Program-made: the position numbers and the translations under genes
In this document: positions 57,716-64,000 of the stretch, piece after piece
Position numbering within the stretch: the first letter of the stretch is position 1
How the letters are laid out: each line of letters starts with the position of its first letter
Source: Aricia agestis
Taxonomy: Eukaryota > Arthropoda > Insecta > Lepidoptera > Lycaenidae
DNA length: 64,000 nt
Direction of reading: 5' to 3'
NCBI RefSeq assembly: GCF_905147365.1
Contig: NC_056416.1
Span: 888,001 to 952,000, forward strand
Notes under the pieces: generated by a model
What the model was told of the DNA's origin: nothing
Database searches by the model: none
What the model saw: the letters and a program-made list of their open reading frames with translations, nothing else

Positions 57716-59899
57716 AACTGTAACATTATTTGTTGTTTACATGCATACGAACTAAAGGATAGGACTAAAAAATGCAAAACAACACAGTCCTATTATTTAG
57801 CTTACTGTATGTAAATACGATAAAGTACAGAGCATTTGTAGCAGTCTTTGGCTGCTTTGGAGAGTTCTTAACATAGTTCCTTAATACCTGCCGGCTGCCC
57901 CTAGAGTACCTCACTCTAGAGACCAGGTAGAGCCGCGGGAAACCAGCTAATTAATCCAACACCCCGATGGGTTTTTTCTCTATAATTTATTATTGTTGAC
58001 ATTTAGCGAGGACAAGCGGCCTGACAACCCATCCATCATACACATCCGTGTCCACCGCACCTCATCCATCGCTGGACGACCTAGAAGATACCTTATTACA
58101 GAAAAATAGAGTCCATTTTACAATGATGCAAATGTTTAAGAGTTACCACATGCAAGTTTTCATGGACAAGCCAAAGCTGCAACTTTGTTGCTTGCCCTTA
58201 TTATACATATATACTAAGCCTAGTCTCATCTAGCCAGATGAGACTATCTACTATCCTATCTAGGTTTGGGATTTGGGCGAACTTCAGTAGGAAGTGGAAC
58301 CCACTGAAGTTCGCCCAAATTCCAATGCATAGGATACGAGACAGAGACAGAGTTCAAACGTTGATGAACGAAGTGCCATTAAATTACTTTCATATCAATC
58401 AATATCAATTATTTTAGCAAGTAGATCTAGATTTTCAAATGATCCAAACCACGAAGCTAGTCTCAAAACGTCATAAATTACCAATTTTGACAATAATTAT
58501 GGAAATACTTACTTCATCATGGTTTGGTCCGTTTGGACCTAGTGTGGTTTAAATATCCTACCTGGCTCCAAAAACCTGGTCACCTGGAATCCTTGAGAAG
58601 ACGAGTGGCAATTAGGGGCCGCTTATTGTTCACCTGAGTGACAGACGGACGGACGATCGATCAATCAGATAAGATGCACGAGATTAATACTATGTCCTCT
58701 AAAAGCTTAACAACACTTCATTCATATTGTTTTTGTGTTTGCTGATGTGTCGACATCAATTTAATCAGCTATCGTTATTCATTTGGCTTCAAACCCAGTC
58801 AAAGACATATAACACAGATAGTGTACTTTTTAACCTGGCCTTGGTACTCGAAACAATGATACCATGTCTCTACTCTCTACCAAAATCTTTATCTTTACTT
58901 GACTTAACTTTGAAAGTCGAGCTGACTTGATGGAAGCATCTATCCCATAATATTATAATTATTGCATCTTTATTTGACAATGTCTTGAGTTTAGACTTTA
59001 GACTCTTCCAGAGAAATATCTTACGTTCAGTGACTTAAGTTTTAACCCCTACTCTTAGTAGTCGTGAAAAGGCAAACGCCAACATTTTTTGACTACAATA
59101 TTATAATATATGAATTTGTCTTTACATCCACTTGTAATAGGGCTTAAGTAAAGAACCATTGATAGTGAATGGATTGGGAATAGGTATTTTTTTCGGAAAT
59201 TATTATATTTAATCATCCAGGCTTAGCAAGTTCACAGTGGTAATGATAAATAGAAGTACTGACTCATCTTAGGGGCATTAACTTTGTTTTGTCGTAGAAA
59301 TACACCCTTTCTATGGCGACCACGCCGAGCAGGTAAGGTGATGATAACGATAGCCAATATCTAGCGTTATAAATTATATTTTAAGGTCGGACCACACGGT
59401 GGTCGTGATTGATCGGTCGCAGTCGTCGTTCGCGGTGATTGATCGGTCGCGGCATCCATCACGCGACGCCGGACAGTCGCCAGTCGCCGCGTCTTGATCC
59501 ATCAAACCCTTCGGACGTGGCGCTGTTTGCTCGGATACTTTTATAACCTCAAAATTAACTGGACAGTTGATAAGGATCTAAGGGGGTTGGTTGGGTGTAT
59601 GCTTTAGAAGGTTAAAAATTACTAAACTGATTGCTGATATTGAAAGGAAATTGTATCTAGTGTTATCAATAAAATACAATGATTATGAGACAGAACTGAG
59701 GTACTAATTAGTTACCTACGCGGTGTCAGGTGATTCAGCAAATGTAAGCTATTAGCTGAGCGAACTGTTATGGCCGCGTCGCATGCTATTTTGATTACCC
59801 CCGATGCAGGTAACTGGGCAAGTTTTGTACTATTTTTGAGCAATTAGTCGAAGTTGAACCTTATGTAGCACGAGCATTAAAAATAACATTATACATAGT
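57716..59899. other. Unique DNA with small hairpins and a short tandem repeat
   Basis: TAGTCTCATCT / AGATGAGACTA forms a perfect hairpin at 58221-58246 with a four-base loop. ATTTGGGCGAACTTCAGT / ACTGAAGTTCGCCCAAAT pairs at 58271-58320. GTGATTGATCGGTCGC occurs twice about 35 bases apart (59404-59454). No gene recognised. Confidence 0.5.
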
Positions 59900-62300
59900 T
59901 GAGATGCATTAGCCCGGGCCGAGGTCATCCTTTAAGCACTAAACTAGCCAATAAAGATCGGCGGAGACAGTGAAACATTCCTCCGGTACGCCACGTCCCT
60001 TATTTGGCCGAACGGACTAAGTCCGCATAACGAGGCGATTTGTCAACGACTCGTCGCATATCGCATCGGCGGCCATCTTGTCGCGTGTAAATGTCACCCG
60101 GCGACCAATTACAAGTACGGCCGCTGACGGCGACGGCGCAGAGCCTCCGCCGAGCCTTTTATAGCGCGTATCTCGCATCAGCACCAATTAACCGCCTCGA
60201 TATTGACTGATGTATCGAATGTCAGTAAGGCACCGGGCTGAATTTATATCTAATTAAATTTTATTGGAATCGCATTCGCCGGCGCGTAAATATACTCCGG
60301 CCCGTCGGGCGATCGCCGTCTCGAGTAATTAACGGTCACTCGATCGACGAAAAATCCGGGGCATAAATCTTAGGAGATATAGTTCGCCACCCCGATTTTA
60401 ATGCCCTCGGCTCCTAATAATTCGAACGCGAGTCGGGCATTGTGCGCTCCGGTGAGGGACACTCACGACCGGCGCGGACGTCGCGGCCTATCTCGTAACT
60501 CGGCCGGTATCGGATCGCGGCCATGTAGAGAGCCCGACTTAATATGTGCATCACGACGAGCGCGTATATGGCCGCACCCCGCCCAGCGCCCGCCGGCCGG
60601 CTCCGGCGGCCAATCCTATCGCGCACGCCGCCGCACCCGCGACCATTGTATGTATATCGCGAGGATGCCACTACGAATAAATTGAGTTTTCCGAGACGCA
60701 TCGACGTTCCGAGACGCCTCCGCCGGTGATCCACCCGGGCCGGCCGGATTTAAAAGCGCTCATCCCGATTCCTATCCTCCCCGAACCTCCGAATCGATCG
60801 TCCGTCCGCACTCCATAAATTAGGAGACCCGATGACCCTAAATCATTGGGCCGTCGCCCTTATCGGTATTGTTCTTTTTTCCAGTCGAGTCCTTACCCAA
60901 ATGAGACCGGGCGACTTATTAGGTTTCGGTATTTCGTCCGCACCAGATCGACGGCTTCGATAGCGGGAACACGTCCGTCGAATTTGCCTTCGTTACTCGA
61001 GACTTCCTCGTTTGATTCCTTTCCAGCTTCGACGATCTCACCGTCCGCTAGAGCTCGAGTGCTCGACGAGCATCATCGCTCCTACGTCCCTATAGAATTT
61101 TATTTGCAGAATCCGCGTTATCGTCGGGGAATGGTATGTCCGCTATCGGGGAGCCCGTATTTCATCAGCCGACGCTCCCATTATTTTTCGCTACTCTTTA
61201 AAAGGCGCATTAACATAAAACAACGCGGCACGCAGGCCCGTCCATATTTCTGCTACCGTCGTCGTGATGGCCGGCCGCGGTATTGTGCGCGATACGGATC
61301 TCCCGACGCATGCGCACGCCGCCTGGATATTTAGAAGCTGTCTCTTAAATTCGCGTCCGAGGCGACTTAACGAGTCGCATTCTGCGTACGGCGACATGCG
61401 ATCGGCTATTGTCCTTTTCCTTTATTTAGAATCATTCCATAACCGGACGATCATCGCGGCCGGTAATGCGGTGCACTATGCGACGTCCACTAACTTAATC
61501 GAGACGTTTATTATTACCCGGCCGAGATGCATTGCGTGCCGTCTATTGTATTCTAGTTGAATGCATATAATTACGGTCGATGAGGTTTGTGCTCCGCCTC
61601 GGATATAAAGTATCACGATTTCCATAAAACGATAAAACCACATCTCGATAAACTAAAGCTAAAAAGTCGCGAGACTAAATTAAACTGAAATTTTGATAAA
61701 AATATAAAAAGCGAGATCTCGACGAGTTCCATTATGATAAAATGTAATAAAGTAAATATATTCATCCAATATCTCCGGGCGTGTATGCTGGTTTTAGTCT
61801 AAACACATTTGCGAAGGTGGCCGCAAATGCTTTCTCTAATTTTCTTGGACAATAATGCGGTGCGACCTTTCCTCCGCTGCGGTGACAGCTCCTATTACCG
61901 GAGGTCGGTCTCATAAATACGTTATTGGTCTCCCACCTCCCTCATTACGCCGAGATCATTAGTCGTGATAGAATGCGCCGTCCTCGTCCGACGTCCATCT
62001 CCGCCGTATTGCATTCATAAAATCTCATTCGCTCCGTTGTCTCCTTTACGTGTGACTTTTGGACGCGAATTAGCATGTTCGTCTGGATTTCTTTTTTGTT
62101 TGCGAATATTTTATGGTGATGTTTGTTATTTAGGTTTTATGTTCTTTTAATCGTGTTCTTTATTTTTTGCGCTCGCTTAATTGTTTCTTATTAGTCGTAA
62201 ATCGAGTACTTAACTGCGTTTCCTTTACTTTAAGTGAATACATTGACATTTCGCTGTATTCGTAAGCGAAATTCTGTAAATAAAGGCGAGTATCTAATAC
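59900..62300. promoter_or_regulatory. Large repeat-free CpG-rich block, candidate conserved regulatory DNA
   Basis: The longest stretch in the window without any recognised transposon. It is rich in CG dinucleotides and mixes GC blocks with CCATAAATTAGG, CATAAATACGTTATTGG, CCTAATAATTCG and CCATAAAACGATAAAACC words. Open frames up to 162 codons (60846-61334) occur in several frames at once and on both strands, with Arg/Ser/Pro-biased, domain-free translations, which argues against coding. Candidates are an enhancer cluster or long non-coding exon. Not proven. Confidence 0.35.
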
Positions 62301-63037
62301 AGAATCTGATGCGTCCATCAATAGTCAAACGACTGGGAAACTGCTGAAGCGACTTCCACGGTCTCTAGAGATCAGAAGTGGGATTCGACGCAGTCAGCGC
62401 TCCGAACTCAAAATATGATAATGTGTGCACTATCTATTCACGAAGCAGCAGCTAATCTGGCCGGCACATCGGCTGCCGGCTAGCCGGGTCTGCGCTCGAG
62501 TGTCCTCGACGGTATGGTAATCGAATCGATCTGTACCGTAAAGACGGTTCTTAATGCTCATCCGGATGTGATAAAATAGTCAAAGTACGACCCTTGCGGT
62601 ACACTGCCGGATTAAATCATAAACTGCTGGTAATATTGTTTACAAGTTTCAGGAATTTATGGCGCATTACTTGCAGCGTTTAGGTGTTTGCTGGCTTATA
62701 AGCTTTTATTGGGATTTAATTTCTTGATAATTAAATGAGTAAGGTTTCCTCGAACTGTGACTTGTGAGAAATATTTTTCTGAATTGTGCTGCAGTCCAAC
62801 GTTGATGGTTTTATTTTTCTTGTATTTTCTACTTTTAATGTAATAAATAAAAATCGCCGCTCGCCGCTGTCGTGTGTCACAGGACTCACAGGGCGCGGAG
62901 TGCGGACACTAGACCGCGAAGGCGATGCTTTATGATAATGAGATCGAGACCGAAATTGGATGCAGCCTGCACTACATATTAATACGAGTATATGCCTTCG
63001 CTGTGAGTCATGGACAGTTAAGAGCATAAAAATGGAT
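62301..63037. other. Unique non-coding DNA
   Basis: No gene, RNA or repeat recognised. Confidence 0.4.
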
Positions 63038-63220
63038 CTCATCAACGATTCGTGTTTTTATAAACACGAAACGTTGATGAGTATTATATTTTTAGTTTTA
63101 GTATTATTTTTCTTTTATTTTTCTTTAAGTATGTATTGTAATGTGTTTTGTCTTATGGTAGTGTAATGTGATGTCTTATGTTAAATAAACGTTATTATTA
63201 TTATTATTATTATTATTAAT
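63038..63220 (+). repeat. Hairpin followed by a (TTA)n tract
   Basis: CTCATCAACGATTCGTGTTT (63038-63057) pairs with AAACACGAAACGTTGATGAG (63062-63081) with one mismatch and a four-base loop. A T-rich stretch and an AATAAACG word follow, then (TTA)n at about 63193-63220. The order could be the 3' end of a non-LTR retrotransposon ending in a TTA microsatellite, but no coding relic precedes it. Confidence 0.5.
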
Positions 63221-64000
63221 AGCAGTATTCATACACGGCTATTAATTTTTTGAATTATTTTATTAAGTACATATTATATTCGTTAAGAGGATGTTTTAAT
63301 AAAATTATAATAATATTTAAGTTATGCAAGGTTCATTCGCATTTGTTTAACTTTGATTCTATATTTAGAGACAACCAAAAAGTGAACTCCGGCGAACCGT
63401 GGTCGAAACCAGTCGTCAATAAATCAAGGCATGATTTAAACCGCGATGATGCCGAAGAGAAATTTTTATTGTTTCCATATTCGGCGCTGACGGATCTCTC
63501 TCGATTCGCCGATCTGCATACCGTCCTCACAGCTTTATTACCTAACTCCTCGGCCTAGGTATCCACCGCGGCATTTCCTAGATAGCATCTAGTTTTATTT
63601 TAAGTCCAGGTATGTAAGATATGGTCGCAGGTGCCGTGCCATTCCTCCGGCAGGTGATAAGGTCTTAATAAGTAATTATCTGATAATTAAAATATTGCGA
63701 AACATGACAGAATTATGTTCTACCATATACGCTTTGACACTCCTGAAATTATCGTCTATCGTAATTCATATGGATTATGCCATCTTTGTTGTTACATTGT
63801 AATCTGTTTTTCTTCTTCTGTTAACTTTTTTAAAGTTTTAGCATCTGATTATAGATACTGGAAGTTACGTTTTTTTTTTTTCTATTTGAAGGTAGCGCAG
63901 ATTATGCGATGGCGGTGATAATTTAGATAAAAGTAACATCGCCGGATTACCTATTTCAACTGGAGATACAGGGAGTCGAGCTTGCGCCGTAATCTCGTTT
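63221..64000. other. Unique DNA at window end
   Basis: A 102-codon plus-strand frame ends at 63558 and is overlapped by a 65-codon frame on the other strand. The segment 63370-63560 is CpG-richer than its flanks. No domain, no clear splice context. A partial host exon cannot be excluded but is not supported. Confidence 0.35.

Noticed and set aside
59395..59480. MITE end starting GGTCGGACCACACGG
   Set aside because: No complementary right end found; only a short direct repeat GTGATTGATCGGTCGC is present.
60401..61560. Overlapping frames up to 162 codons on both strands
   Set aside because: Open in several phases at once; low-complexity Arg/Ser/Pro translations; no consistent coding strand.

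Overview
This window looks like non-coding nuclear DNA of a moth or butterfly. The evidence is repeat content: Helitron-like elements ending in CTAGCTGTTGCCCGCG and carrying (GTCT)n tracts, four copies of a ~330 bp SINE-like element starting GTGGGAGAGCCATGC, and hAT- and Harbinger-like MITEs, all of types I associate with Lepidoptera from memory (no search was run). I found no convincing host-gene exon on either strand in 64 kb, so this is probably a large intron or intergenic space. GC- and CpG-rich islands that lack recognisable repeats and carry homeodomain-, forkhead- and Runt-like words (about 0.86-1.46, 10.4-10.7, 39.1-40.1, 41.4-42.4, 56.6-57.7 and 59.9-62.3 kb) are candidate cis-regulatory or conserved non-coding blocks. 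The last one, at the right end, is the largest.

The only substantial protein-coding locus is a complete BEL/Pao LTR retrotransposon on the minus strand, 13830-20998, flanked by the 5-bp target duplication GAGGG. Its two 321-bp LTRs read as identical by eye, so the insertion is very recent and potentially active. It encodes a 507-residue Gag (DUF1759-like region plus three zinc knuckles). In the same frame, after a single UGA, comes a ~1380-codon Pol (aspartic protease, reverse transcriptase, RNase H, integrase, DUF5641-like tail). The stop context is CAA-UGA-CUA, a recognised readthrough context, so Gag-Pol is probably made by stop-codon readthrough. Three PBS-like words resembling the 3' end of tRNA-Tyr lie in tandem next to the 5' LTR. 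Pol ends inside the 3' LTR and no normal polypurine tract is seen.

The most unusual signal is a short word spread over that whole element: sense strand TCMGCHC (plus strand GDGCKGA). It occurs dozens of times, strongly strand-biased, in LTRs, leader, gag and pol, and in all three codon phases. This cannot be explained by protein sequence and suggests a nucleic-acid-level function or an odd amplification history.

Other layout. 0-13.8 kb: unique AT-rich DNA with a hAT MITE (3.46 kb), inverted-repeat MITEs (5.5, 5.7, 8.6, 8.9, 13.5 kb) and a SINE (11.4 kb). 21-27.3 kb: Helitron-rich, with two palindromic composite Helitron elements (23265-24666 and 24910-25766) sharing the same internal junction, one containing three 199-bp tandem units. 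27-34.5 kb: G-rich tract, two copies of an unclassified repeat, MITEs and perfect hairpins. 34.5-43 kb: mostly unique, with GC islands. 43-55.7 kb: three SINEs, one 667-bp intact Helitron (44723-45389), MITEs, a perfect 58-bp palindrome (50082-50139) and a hAT MITE with a perfect 8-bp target duplication (55432-55628). 55.7-64 kb: unique, CpG-rich islands.
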